Positions 55,924-64,000 of a stretch of DNA of 64,000 nucleotides are shown here, piece after piece (positions within the stretch are counted from its first letter, which is position 1; every line of letters begins with the position of its first letter). The translations under genes and the position numbers were made by a program. Source of the stretch: Entomospira nematocerorum. Lineage in GTDB: Bacteria; Spirochaetota; Spirochaetia; WRBN01. The DNA lies in contig NZ_CP118168.1 of the NCBI RefSeq assembly GCF_028748105.1, forward strand, positions 62,001 to 126,000. The letters run 5' to 3'. The notes beneath the pieces were generated by a model that was not told the origin of the DNA, ran no database searches, and saw nothing but the letters and a program-made list of their open reading frames with translations.

Positions 55924-57426
55924 TTAACTATTTATGAATTTTTCTAAACTTTGCTGCAACTTTTTTCCCTGGTTTTTACTTAAATTACGATATATCCCGC
56001 TGCCTAAAATACCATTTTGCACACGAAATTGAAGAGTTTCTATCTTCATAATTTCATACATTTGATCTATTGAAACATCGGAAACTGAGTAGACTCGCCA
56101 GTGAGGGTGTCTATACTCGACATCAATGACCTCAAGCAAAAAGGATAGATGTATCTTACTTGATGTAGCGGTCTCTATGATGAAATCCAACATATCTTCA
56201 TGTGAATAAATCTGTGTTGCCATACGTTGCTCATAGCCTTGTAGTGCACGTTTATACTCGGATAAACTTTGTTCATATATCGCCATATCGTGCTGGTAGC
56301 GTTGATTCTCATCCTGATAACGCTCCATCTCTCGCTGGTATCTCTCTACATTACGATGGTATACAGCTATATCATAATCATATTGACGTAATGCCTCTTC
56401 GTATCGATTACGTGATACTTCTTTTTTTTGCTCTAAAATATAAGCATCCTTATCCACCTTATACTGCGCATACTCTTGTTCATAACGCTGTAGTGAATAC
56501 TGATAATAACGTTGTGCCTCCTCATAGTTTCGCATCGCTAACGCATAATCTCTCATCTCGCGTTCATATTGACACATAATACTGGGAAAATTTCTTTTAT
56601 CTTCTTCATATTCATGAAGTCGCTGTTCATATCTTTTATAGGCATCTTCATAGTGACGCATAGCCATCTCGTAGTCACGCATTTGTTGCTGATATAGTCG
56701 CATTGCACTCTCATAGGTCTGCATATCCCGCTCATATTGCCGCATTGCCCGATGATACATATCCTCTTCTGCTCTGCTCATCTCTTCTACCAGTAAGAGA
56801 TTGGTTCTATTATGTTCATCCTCATGAATCTGCCTTACTGTCTTAGCCATAAACAACCGATGCCTATTGTTCTTATCAAAATACATGGGTGTTTTCTCCG
56901 ATGTGAACATCATATATTGATATTTTTGAGGAGGTGTTGGCTTTTTGGGGGGATTACCTGGATGCTTTGGCTCTATTGGGGGTTGCGGTTTTTGCGGTTC
57001 CTGAGGGTGCTTTGGCAAAGTAGGCAACTGCGGAGAGATTGGACGTATTGGTTCCTCTGGTTGACTTAAATACTTTCGATGCGCTGATACCCGCTCGCCT
57101 CGAGCATACTCATGTGCAACAAGCCTATCTGGATATGGCTTAAGTGGCTCAATCGGCGAAGTAGGTCGAAGTGGTCTACGAGGTATAGATGGTTCCTTTC
57201 TCGAAAATGCATCAAAATAATGACTATTATCATAATAATATAACTTATATGTACCACTCTTCTCATGCTTGACAAAAATAATAGCAGTATCCTGATCTGA
57301 TATTGTTAAATGATACTCTACATCTCCATTCTGATTGGTACTGCGTTCAATGTGATGACTCACACATGCACTAAAAAATAGCACAATAAAAAACCCAAAT
57401 CTATAAGCGAGTCTACCTTGCTTCAC
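55924..57426 (-). CDS. Lipoprotein with Pro-rich region and Tyr-centred heptad array
   Basis: A 500-residue lipoprotein-like protein with signal peptide and lipobox FSAC (Cys21). After a short beta-like domain comes a Pro-rich region (about residues 80-165, with many P-x-x-P and EPxxP units). From about residue 220 to 410 about 25 heptads run in near-perfect phase, nearly all with Tyr at the fourth position, such as MRDYEMA, MRHYEDA, LHEYEED and MERYQDE. The phase slips once, near residue 333. The last 90 residues form a separate domain. This could be an elongated helical rod anchored in a membrane. The start is GTG with GAGGAG 8 bases upstream. No family recognised. Confidence 0.75.
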   Translation of the reverse strand: MKQGRLAYRFGFFIVLFFSACVSHHIERSTNQNGDVEYHLTISDQDTAIIFVKHEKSGTYKLYYYDNSHYFDAFSRKEPSIPRRPLRPTSPIEPLKPYPDRLVAHEYARGERVSAHRKYLSQPEEPIRPISPQLPTLPKHPQEPQKPQPPIEPKHPGNPPKKPTPPQKYQYMMFTSEKTPMYFDKNNRHRLFMAKTVRQIHEDEHNRTNLLLVEEMSRAEEDMYHRAMRQYERDMQTYESAMRLYQQQMRDYEMAMRHYEDAYKRYEQRLHEYEEDKRNFPSIMCQYEREMRDYALAMRNYEEAQRYYQYSLQRYEQEYAQYKVDKDAYILEQKKEVSRNRYEEALRQYDYDIAVYHRNVERYQREMERYQDENQRYQHDMAIYEQSLSEYKRALQGYEQRMATQIYSHEDMLDFIIETATSSKIHLSFLLEVIDVEYRHPHWRVYSVSDVSIDQMYEIMKIETLQFRVQNGILGSGIYRNLSKNQGKKLQQSLEKFINS

Positions 57427-57502
57427 TTGGATATCTCCTCTATGTATATAACCTTTCCTGTGTGAAAGTGCAACTCAGAAGATTAAGGCATAATTACACA
57501 TA

Positions 57503-59200
57503 TCAAAATCTTATTTTAATATAACCACGTAAATAGTGTCCTCTGGCATAACTTTTTTTAGGATTATGGTATGTCTTTAAATATTTCTGTGAGAAGTAAT
57601 CTATCACCGATCCGCCCTCTATTCCAATGAAGATTGGTGTCTTTTGACTAAATCCTATCTCTAATCCAGCCTGCCAACCTAAGCTCATAACGATAACACT
57701 CTGATTAATCAGTAAATTCTGAAAAATCGGACTTTCAAAGTGTTGATTTGTTAACCGAAATCCAGCCCCTCCACTCAATCCCGCATAAGCCATAATACTA
57801 AACGAATCAAAGGTAAGACCAACTTGTACCTGTGGTTTAATCAAAAGATGCATTAACTGCATTCTTTCCAACGTATCACTCTCTTTGTATACCAGGCTAT
57901 TATAGTTCAGCTCTGCTACGATAGCAAACATAGCATGCAACTGTAGATAATATCCTAATGCAAGGTGCATATTCTTCCAGTCATGAATCTTAGGCATGAA
58001 TGTATATCCAGCACTTATCACCAATCCATTACGATCAATTTTACGAAAGAGTGATTGCTTCTCCACTAATTGCAAGCTATTTAAATTACGCATTTTCCAC
58101 TGACCAGCAGCATAAGTCCAGCCAACTGGATATAATCGTTGATTAATGTTATAAACAATGACCGTCTCTACGATGGCAGGATTCCGAGGAATAGCTGCAA
58201 CTCTAATTTCCTCAATAATTGGTTGTTCCGTCTGTTGTAAATAACTAAGGAGGGTACTAGCAAACATAGAGCTCAAAAGCTCTTGTAAGTCATCACGATA
58301 GAGTGCAAAGAGATAATTACTCCGTACACCTGCAGGAGCTTGTTCTAGAATATTCAAAAATAAAGGTATTCCCAGACTGCTCAAGAGATCAGCGCTAAAA
58401 AGAGTCGTAAATGCATCAAAATTTTCACTCATCATGGCATTCACAAATCGTTGTGATGCACGTAGGAGAGCACCCTCCGTACTTCTTGGACGTATGCGCA
58501 CCGCTTGACTAATAACCTCTTGAAGAGCTATAGCGTCTGCGACCATACCATCACCTAGATACATCCCCAATAACTCGCCACGCCAATTTAATAGCGGAGA
58601 CCCATAAACAAACACATTATCATCTCTTGTCACTAGATCTGACTGCTCTAAAATAACGGATAATCCACGCTCTACAAATCTTGTACGCATCGATTCATAG
58701 CCAAAAACAGTAGGTGCAGCCAGTAAATTCTCTACCGCAAACTGTGTTCCCAATGATAAAGGTCGCACGTCGTCACTAAGAAGATATACCGCGAGATCTG
58801 TCTCCACATCGCGATAAATCACAAAGGCCTCTCCGAGTTTTTTAAAGGTATTGCCACCCCATAATTCGGTAGACGCAAAATCTCCAAAAGTACTAATATG
58901 AGCACCTGTTACTAAAAAATGACGACCAATCTCATCCAGATATACAAATCCAAGTGCAGCATCTAAACTTGCCATCAAGTGCTGTTTTTGCATCGCAAAG
59001 CCATCACGTAACCGCTGATTAAGTGTTTCATCCTTAATAAGTCGATCATACAACTCAAAAAGACTGTTGACTCCTTGTATCGAATCGCGATCAAGTTTAA
59101 CCTTCAAGCGTACCAAACCTTTCATTTCAATCTGTGCAAAGACAGTCATTGATAGGGATATGCAGAGAAAAACGGTATATATCCACCTATATGCTAGCAA
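57503..59200 (-). CDS. Trypsin-fold pseudoprotease joined to an outer-membrane-barrel-like domain
   Basis: A 565-residue exported protein with signal peptide ending in VFAQ (residue 23). The first half has HtrA/trypsin-like features: FLVTGAHIS (His101), DVETDLAVYLL (Asp135) and VYGSPLLNWRGELLGM. Aligned to the protease pattern GNSGGPLLN, the nucleophile Ser falls on Tyr199, so it is probably inactive. The last 170 residues have alternating amphipathic strands (HLALGYYLQLHAMFAIVAELNYN, then IMAYAGLSGGAGFRL) and end in IKIRF, like an eight-strand barrel. The start is TTG with AGGAG 7 bases upstream and overlaps the preceding lipoprotein gene by 14 bases. Confidence 0.7.
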   Translation of the reverse strand: MLAYRWIYTVFLCISLSMTVFAQIEMKGLVRLKVKLDRDSIQGVNSLFELYDRLIKDETLNQRLRDGFAMQKQHLMASLDAALGFVYLDEIGRHFLVTGAHISTFGDFASTELWGGNTFKKLGEAFVIYRDVETDLAVYLLSDDVRPLSLGTQFAVENLLAAPTVFGYESMRTRFVERGLSVILEQSDLVTRDDNVFVYGSPLLNWRGELLGMYLGDGMVADAIALQEVISQAVRIRPRSTEGALLRASQRFVNAMMSENFDAFTTLFSADLLSSLGIPLFLNILEQAPAGVRSNYLFALYRDDLQELLSSMFASTLLSYLQQTEQPIIEEIRVAAIPRNPAIVETVIVYNINQRLYPVGWTYAAGQWKMRNLNSLQLVEKQSLFRKIDRNGLVISAGYTFMPKIHDWKNMHLALGYYLQLHAMFAIVAELNYNSLVYKESDTLERMQLMHLLIKPQVQVGLTFDSFSIMAYAGLSGGAGFRLTNQHFESPIFQNLLINQSVIVMSLGWQAGLEIGFSQKTPIFIGIEGGSVIDYFSQKYLKTYHNPKKSYARGHYLRGYIKIRF

Positions 59201-60065
59201 TCTTTGGCTCCTGCTTACGCATTTTCAATAACTGGATGATACTTTTATGCTTGATTTCAAATTGAAATCGAATTCCATCATCCATAACTTCATACGTAAA
59301 GTGCTTGATAGACTTATTATTGGCAAAATTAGAGTAGATAAATTTGGCTTGTGCTCGGAGTTTTTGTTCACGTTCTTTGTCATCATCAAAAAAAACAAAA
59401 AATTCACTGAGATACTTGCCACCTTTGGGTGTAATTACCACCAAAATTCTCCTAAGTGGAATCAATAGCGGTTTTGTTAAGTTATCTAAATCTTGGAATA
59501 CAGAGATATCGGGTATATATATCACTGCATTTTTTGAAGATTGTAGTGCCTGCTGGACACGTACTGGTATCTGACTCGTCGTCACCTGACGCATCTGTGC
59601 TAAGTGATACCTTAAAGCATTAGAAAAATATATTGTACCACTAGCTGGAATTTGTAATTGCCACGGTGCATCTTTTTTTATGAAGGAAATCTCTGGAGAT
59701 ATCGACAATGTAAAAATTTCATTATCCTCTTCATATACCCCCTCTGCTTGCTTGCGTAACTGGCCAAGAATGAGGGACTTTGGATACGTTCCTATGGCTC
59801 GTAACATAAAGGTTTCATCATACAAAAATAGACTTACTTGTCCCGTAAAATCTAATCCCGTACGCAGATTTTTCTTAGGAAGCCACCGAAACACTTTATT
59901 AGCATCCTTACCTAAGGAACGAAAGCCAGGAATATTGACTTGTAGATAAATATCAGCTCCATTTGGAAAAAACTGTAAGGACTCCTTCGTCACTTTTGGG
60001 GCACTTGCACAGCTAGCGAGTAGCCATGCAAATCCAATATTCATCCATAATTGTCTTATTCTCAT
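59187..60065 (-). CDS. Unknown lipoprotein
   Basis: A 292-residue exported lipoprotein with lipobox LASC (Cys19). The mature protein looks mixed alpha/beta and ends in a basic tail. SLQFFPNGADIYLQVNIPGFRSLG near the start resembles a repeated pattern of spirochaetal surface or periplasmic lipoproteins, but I cannot name the family. Its 3' end overlaps the pseudoprotease gene by 14 bases, so the two are cotranslated and may form a complex. AGGAT precedes the ATG. Confidence 0.7.
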   Translation of the reverse strand: MRIRQLWMNIGFAWLLASCASAPKVTKESLQFFPNGADIYLQVNIPGFRSLGKDANKVFRWLPKKNLRTGLDFTGQVSLFLYDETFMLRAIGTYPKSLILGQLRKQAEGVYEEDNEIFTLSISPEISFIKKDAPWQLQIPASGTIYFSNALRYHLAQMRQVTTSQIPVRVQQALQSSKNAVIYIPDISVFQDLDNLTKPLLIPLRRILVVITPKGGKYLSEFFVFFDDDKEREQKLRAQAKFIYSNFANNKSIKHFTYEVMDDGIRFQFEIKHKSIIQLLKMRKQEPKIASI

Positions 60066-60129
60066 ACCTTATCCTAATCCAACAAATTATTTATTATATT
60101 TTTTTATATTAACTATGCTAATCAATTGG

Positions 60130-60954
60130 TCATAGTAAATAAGTCACAGTTGCTAAACCCTGACTATGTACAATCACCTCTATGTACTTTTTAATCGGAG
60201 ACTTATTCATTTTCCCTAAGAGAGTCTCCTCTACCTGAAAGTATCCAGTTGGATTATTCATCTCAATAATAATAGCTATTGATCGTTGTGATCCCTTCTC
60301 AATACGTACTTTTTCAATAGCATACGCCGAATACTGATGCACCATTCCAATTTTTGCAACACCGCTTACATCTGACTTTTTGTGTTCCATTACCAGCTCT
60401 GCACGACCACGCTCTATATCACAACCATCGGCTACTAAAATAATACCAGCTTCATAACTATTAATAGCAACTGTCCCCATATGTCCCAATACAGCCTCCA
60501 ACGCAACTGATCTTACCACATATTTCATCGCACTATCTTTATAAATTGTATCAAGCATACGATTAATAATGGGCATCGCAATCACCAAAGCCGTCTGCTC
60601 ATGTATTTGTCGTGTCAAGCTCATACCAATATCATGAAGAAATGCTGCTATAAGTAAAGCACAATCCTCATCATCTTGATCGCCAATACCTTCCTTCGTT
60701 AAACTCAGTTTAATTCCTTGCGAACGTAACAACGTTGCCAAATGTAAAGCATTTCTTGCAACAATACGCATATGCACAGGTCCATGATCATTAAAATTAA
60801 GTCTATCTACAGATACATGATTAGAGTATTCTTGAATGACCCTAACCTCTTCATCCTCGGTTAATAACTCTAATAATTCTAAGACTCTACCACTGGCTAA
60901 CTTCTTGAGCTGTTTATTTAATTCTTGTTCTTTATCCGTAATGCGATAAATCAT
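60130..60954 (-). CDS. HD-domain phosphohydrolase
   Basis: A 274-residue HD-superfamily protein. The metal motif AAFLHDIGMSL has the HD pair; the upstream NDHGPVHMRIVARNA supplies the first His; LEAVLGHMG and ILVADGCDIERGRAEL supply later metal ligands. Members hydrolyse nucleotides or cyclic nucleotides, and the substrate here is unknown. The C-terminal 80 residues form an extra domain. GAGGAG lies 5 bases before the ATG at 60954; earlier in-frame starts lack a site. Confidence 0.85.
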   Translation of the reverse strand: MIYRITDKEQELNKQLKKLASGRVLELLELLTEDEEVRVIQEYSNHVSVDRLNFNDHGPVHMRIVARNALHLATLLRSQGIKLSLTKEGIGDQDDEDCALLIAAFLHDIGMSLTRQIHEQTALVIAMPIINRMLDTIYKDSAMKYVVRSVALEAVLGHMGTVAINSYEAGIILVADGCDIERGRAELVMEHKKSDVSGVAKIGMVHQYSAYAIEKVRIEKGSQRSIAIIIEMNNPTGYFQVEETLLGKMNKSPIKKYIEVIVHSQGLATVTYLL

Positions 60955-60986
60955 ACGTACTCCTCTTTTTTTATTGATACGGTTAT

Positions 60987-61793
60987 CTAAAGATAAAAGT
61001 CCCAAACTAACCGCTCCCTTTTAAGTAACCTTAAAAATCCATAACGTTCAACTTCATATCGTACATTATGCAGTTGTTTAGGTTTGAGTCCGGCCTTGAT
61101 CAGTGGTTTTGCATTCACACTAATTTGAAAGTGTATACCCATAGAGTCATGTGATCCAAGCCCCCTTTTTTGGTTGGCTTTTAACGGATCTCGAGCACTC
61201 CAAAATTGGCGTCCTAGTAAGAACTCTTCTATTCCTTCCTCATAATGTGAATGTTTTTCTGTATCATGATCGTGCTCATGATCATGATGATCTTGTTCTG
61301 TGCGTAAAAGAAGATCCTTGATTGACCAAGTCGCAGTTGCATCACCAATAAAAAGAGTAATCTTCGCTAGATTTCTGTCATAGGAGATTTTATCCATATT
61401 ACGCATGAAAAAATCTGCAAAAATTGCATCTTTATATCGAAATCCCTCTTGAAGAGTATTCAAGTCATCATAGGAAACAATAATTTGCTCATGTTCCTTG
61501 CTAAAAATTACGCCCTTAGGTGATCGCTTATGAAGATTCAATCCTGCTTTCACTAAGTCAGACGCATCCACCAATAAGGCTACGCCATCCGCCCAGATCA
61601 ACACAGAAACGGGTGTTGTTGCAGTTAAAATGGATGCACTCTGTAATCCTGTTGTTGTTGGCCAACTTAAAGCAAAAAGTGTTTCCAACATTAACTCTCT
61701 CTCTTGATCGTGCTCATGTCCAGCAGTATGAGAAAAAGCATACGGTATATAAATGATGCTTAATATCCAAAAATAGATCATGCGTATTATCAT
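60987..61793 (-). CDS. Exported His-rich protein, possible metal binder
   Basis: A 268-residue protein with a signal peptide (to about residue 22). Two clusters rich in His and Asp follow, HTAGHEHDQERE at the start of the mature protein and HHDHEHDHDTEKHSH around residue 175, a pattern typical of zinc- or nickel-binding periplasmic proteins. No transporter genes adjoin it. The start lies directly after a 3-codon mini-ORF preceded by GGAGGAG; its TAA overlaps the ATG (TAATG). Function unknown; metal binding is inferred from composition. Confidence 0.65.
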   Translation of the reverse strand: MIIRMIYFWILSIIYIPYAFSHTAGHEHDQERELMLETLFALSWPTTTGLQSASILTATTPVSVLIWADGVALLVDASDLVKAGLNLHKRSPKGVIFSKEHEQIIVSYDDLNTLQEGFRYKDAIFADFFMRNMDKISYDRNLAKITLFIGDATATWSIKDLLLRTEQDHHDHEHDHDTEKHSHYEEGIEEFLLGRQFWSARDPLKANQKRGLGSHDSMGIHFQISVNAKPLIKAGLKPKQLHNVRYEVERYGFLRLLKRERLVWDFYL

Positions 61794-61874
61794 TATCGTT
61801 CCATAATAGCACTCCTCCACTAGTTTGTCCATAGATTACTATACACGGTTAAGAATTAAGCATAATCTAATCTA

Positions 61875-61904
61875 TTGACTTAACGACCGTCTATAGGGTA
61901 TATT
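61875..61904 (+). promoter_or_regulatory. Near-leaderless promoter of the PBP gene
   Basis: TTGACT (61875-61880), an 18-base spacer and TATATT (61899-61904) end 10 bases before the ATG at 61915, with no ribosome site in between. Confidence 0.5.
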
Positions 61905-61914
61905 AGCGAATATC

Positions 61915-64000
61915 ATGAAACAAAAATCCCTACCTATTACTACTATTATTACTATATTCTTTACGACTCTTACCATTCTTACCGCGATTCTTTTGGGTAT
62001 GATGATGGGTCTTAATCTTACCAAGAGTGCAAAAGTAACATCACGTGGTAATGTTGGGCAAATTACACTTTCTACTCCCTCAGTGGTTTATGCCCATGAT
62101 GGACAACTGGTTACAGAATTTTTTGGAAGTGAACGCCGTGAGCTCATTAGCTATACAGATCTTCCACGCACAACTATTCACGCAGCTCTTATTCGTGAGG
62201 ATAAAGATTTTTTCGAACATCATGGTTATAGTGTTGCGGGCACACTTCGTGCAGCCATCGGTAGTATTGTAGCAAAAATTTTTAAAAAAGGTCGTGTTAC
62301 AGGTGGATCGACACTAACACAACAATTGTCTGGACACATTTATGCAAATCGTGGTCAAGATAGATCCATCAAAAGAAAAGTTCGCGAGCTTTGGTGGGCA
62401 ATGCAACTGGAAAAACACTTATCAAAGCAAGAAATTCTTGAGACCTATATGAATAAAATGCCTTTTGGGCACTCTACTTATGGTGTGCAAGCAGCCAGTC
62501 GATACTTCTTTGGGCATGGTATCCAAGAAGCTGATGCAGCACAAAGTGTTGCTCTTGTCATTCAATTATCTGCACCCTCATCCGGACGATTCTCTCCACT
62601 TAAAAACCCAAACAACCTCGTTCCTCGGCAGCAAGATGTCCTTGAGAGAATGGTTCAACGGCATTTCCTCTCTGCAGAAGAAGCAACGGCTCAGTTTCAA
62701 AGATTCTGGAGCGATCATGACTGGTCTCGTGATGGTTCCAGTACAGCTTTCTTTGAACGCCTAGATTTAGCTCCGTACTTCTCCGAATATATTCGTAATG
62801 AAGCAAGCAATTATCTCACAGGGAAACGTAATATCTATACGGATGGATACCAGATATATACAACGCTCAACCTTGAACACCAAAATGCGGCACAAGACGA
62901 GGTCTATAACGGTCTAGAGCGAGCCTCTGGTATTCTCAATGAATATAGAACGCGTTATTATGATGCAGTTCAGCCAAATATTCCTACAATAGAAGGTTTA
63001 GCCCTCCTATTCAATCTTCCTACGCTGCGACCACAAGAAGGACGTGGTAAGCGCATTTCCATGGATTATATTACTGCTCAAATGATTGATACTCTCGATA
63101 TCACTACCAGTCTCTTTGGGTTACGCAAAGCGCATCAAGTTGCAATTAGTACCTATAATAAAGAAGCTCGTCGACGCAATGCCGGACGTGTTGAAGCGGC
63201 TCTCATAACCGTAGAACAGGAAACAGGATATATCACTGCGTTAATAGGTGGAAGTGGATTTACGCGTAATAATCAAATTAATCGTGCAACCCAAGCTCAA
63301 ATTATGCCCGGATCTGCTTTTAAACCACTGTATTATGCAGAAGCTATCGCAAGTAAGACGCTCACCGCTGCGACTAACCTCGATAACTATCCCAAAACCT
63401 GGATTAATGAAGATGGCACCTACTACCGTCCTGAAAACTATAATTTACAATATAATTTTAAAGGAACACGTCTACGAATTGCTTTAGCTCACTCGTTAAA
63501 TATACCCGCTATCACCGTTCTAGAGCGTATCGGTATTGATGCTGCCATAGCACGTGCAGCACGTATGTTGGGTATCCAAGATCCCATGGAAATCGGGCGT
63601 ACTTTCCCACGTGTTTGGTCAGTAGGACTAGGTATTATTAGCACATCTCCCATGCAAATGGTACGTGCGTTCGCTAGCTTTCCTAATCAAGGGGAGGAGG
63701 TTATTCCTATCGCAATCAAGCGTATCCTCGATAGAGATGGTCGTGTGATTGTTGATGTGGAAGCAGAAATTCGTAGTAATCAACAACGTGCAGGCGATCG
63801 GCAAGTGCTAAATCCACAGGCTGCCTTTATCATGACAAGCATCATGCAAACTTCTGTTACTGATGGAACACTCTATTCTGCATATAGAAACTTCGGAACA
63901 ACCATTAATCAACCCATCGCTGGTAAAACTGGTACCACACAAAACTGGAGTGATGCCTGGGCAATTGCCTTTACTCCCTACTATACGACTGCCGTTTGGT
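61915..64000 (+). CDS. Bifunctional class A penicillin-binding protein (PBP1A-like), 3' end outside the window
   Basis: Partial gene, 695 codons visible. A membrane helix (about residues 8-30) is followed by the GT51 transglycosylase domain: REDKDFFEHHG with catalytic Glu95 and GGSTLTQQL. The transpeptidase domain has the S-x-x-K motif in MPGSAFKP (Ser467), SLN in HSLNIPA, and KTGTT at about 671. It polymerises and crosslinks peptidoglycan in the periplasm, using lipid II made by the mraY and murJ products of this window. The ATG at 61915 has no ribosome site; a -10 element lies 10 bases upstream. Confidence 0.95.
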   Translation, partial: MKQKSLPITTIITIFFTTLTILTAILLGMMMGLNLTKSAKVTSRGNVGQITLSTPSVVYAHDGQLVTEFFGSERRELISYTDLPRTTIHAALIREDKDFFEHHGYSVAGTLRAAIGSIVAKIFKKGRVTGGSTLTQQLSGHIYANRGQDRSIKRKVRELWWAMQLEKHLSKQEILETYMNKMPFGHSTYGVQAASRYFFGHGIQEADAAQSVALVIQLSAPSSGRFSPLKNPNNLVPRQQDVLERMVQRHFLSAEEATAQFQRFWSDHDWSRDGSSTAFFERLDLAPYFSEYIRNEASNYLTGKRNIYTDGYQIYTTLNLEHQNAAQDEVYNGLERASGILNEYRTRYYDAVQPNIPTIEGLALLFNLPTLRPQEGRGKRISMDYITAQMIDTLDITTSLFGLRKAHQVAISTYNKEARRRNAGRVEAALITVEQETGYITALIGGSGFTRNNQINRATQAQIMPGSAFKPLYYAEAIASKTLTAATNLDNYPKTWINEDGTYYRPENYNLQYNFKGTRLRIALAHSLNIPAITVLERIGIDAAIARAARMLGIQDPMEIGRTFPRVWSVGLGIISTSPMQMVRAFASFPNQGEEVIPIAIKRILDRDGRVIVDVEAEIRSNQQRAGDRQVLNPQAAFIMTSIMQTSVTDGTLYSAYRNFGTTINQPIAGKTGTTQNWSDAWAIAFTPYYTTAVW

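Noticed and set aside
1..64000. tRNA, rRNA or CRISPR arrays
   Set aside because: I saw no cloverleaf-forming stretch with GTTCGA-type T arms, no rRNA signature and no regularly spaced repeats; a tRNAscan and a CRISPR search would be decisive.

Overview
The window looks like chromosomal DNA of a low-GC spirochaete (Spirochaetota). The clearest sign is the reduced division/cell-wall cluster rsmH-ftsL-murF-mraY-ftsW-ftsQ-ftsA-ftsZ, followed by xerC, a TPR lipoprotein and dprA. From memory this matches the order in Borrelia and Treponema, apart from small insertions. Supporting signs are rpsF-ssb-rpsR-(membrane protein)-rplI-dnaB, an arginine deiminase operon with a YfcC-type carrier, and many lipoproteins with relaxed lipoboxes. 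A host-associated genus close to Entomospira or Treponema is possible, but I cannot place it below phylum from sequence alone.

Layout. 1-2 kb (minus): DHH phosphoesterase (cut by the window edge), SPFH protein, NfeD. 2-10 kb (minus): carbohydrate block with a large GH13 protein, an NMT1-like binding lipoprotein, transketolase and an (alpha/alpha)6 glycosidase. 10.3-21.7 kb (plus): division cluster through dprA. 21.7-26 kb: TPR protein, PhnP-like hydrolase, a decayed lipoprotein gene, an iron alcohol dehydrogenase, an operon of three tiny genes and a DUF4357 remnant. 26-30.5 kb (plus): ribosomal protein/replication operon. 30.5-34.5 kb (minus): class II ribonucleotide reductase and DNA polymerase IV. 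34.7-43.4 kb (plus): two unknown proteins, bactofilin, NAD salvage (pncC-pncB), gatB and leuS. 43.4-49.3 kb: DJ-1 protein, zinc-ribbon membrane protein plus condensation-fold acyltransferase, recR-fmdB, a TPR protein and an internally duplicated exported protein. 49.4-55.8 kb (minus): murJ and the arc operon arcA-arcB-yfcC-arcC. 55.9-61.8 kb (minus): cell-envelope genes, including a lipoprotein with about 25 Tyr-centred heptads, a trypsin-fold pseudoprotease joined to a barrel-like domain, a lipoprotein, an HD-domain protein and a His-rich exported protein. 61.9 kb to the end (plus): a bifunctional class A PBP, cut by the window edge.

The most interesting general pattern is promoter architecture. 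Eight starts (seven intact genes and one decayed gene) lack a convincing Shine-Dalgarno. Each instead has a sigma70-type promoter (-35, 17-18 bp spacer, -10) whose -10 lies only 5-10 bases from the ATG, so the mRNAs should be leaderless or nearly so. Most other genes have ordinary AAGGAG-type sites, so the genome seems to use two start modes. Other items worth attention are the pseudoprotease-barrel protein, the Tyr-heptad lipoprotein, the tiny zinc-ribbon operon and two decayed genes at 23.3-25.9 kb. No tRNA, rRNA, CRISPR array or complete insertion sequence was seen.
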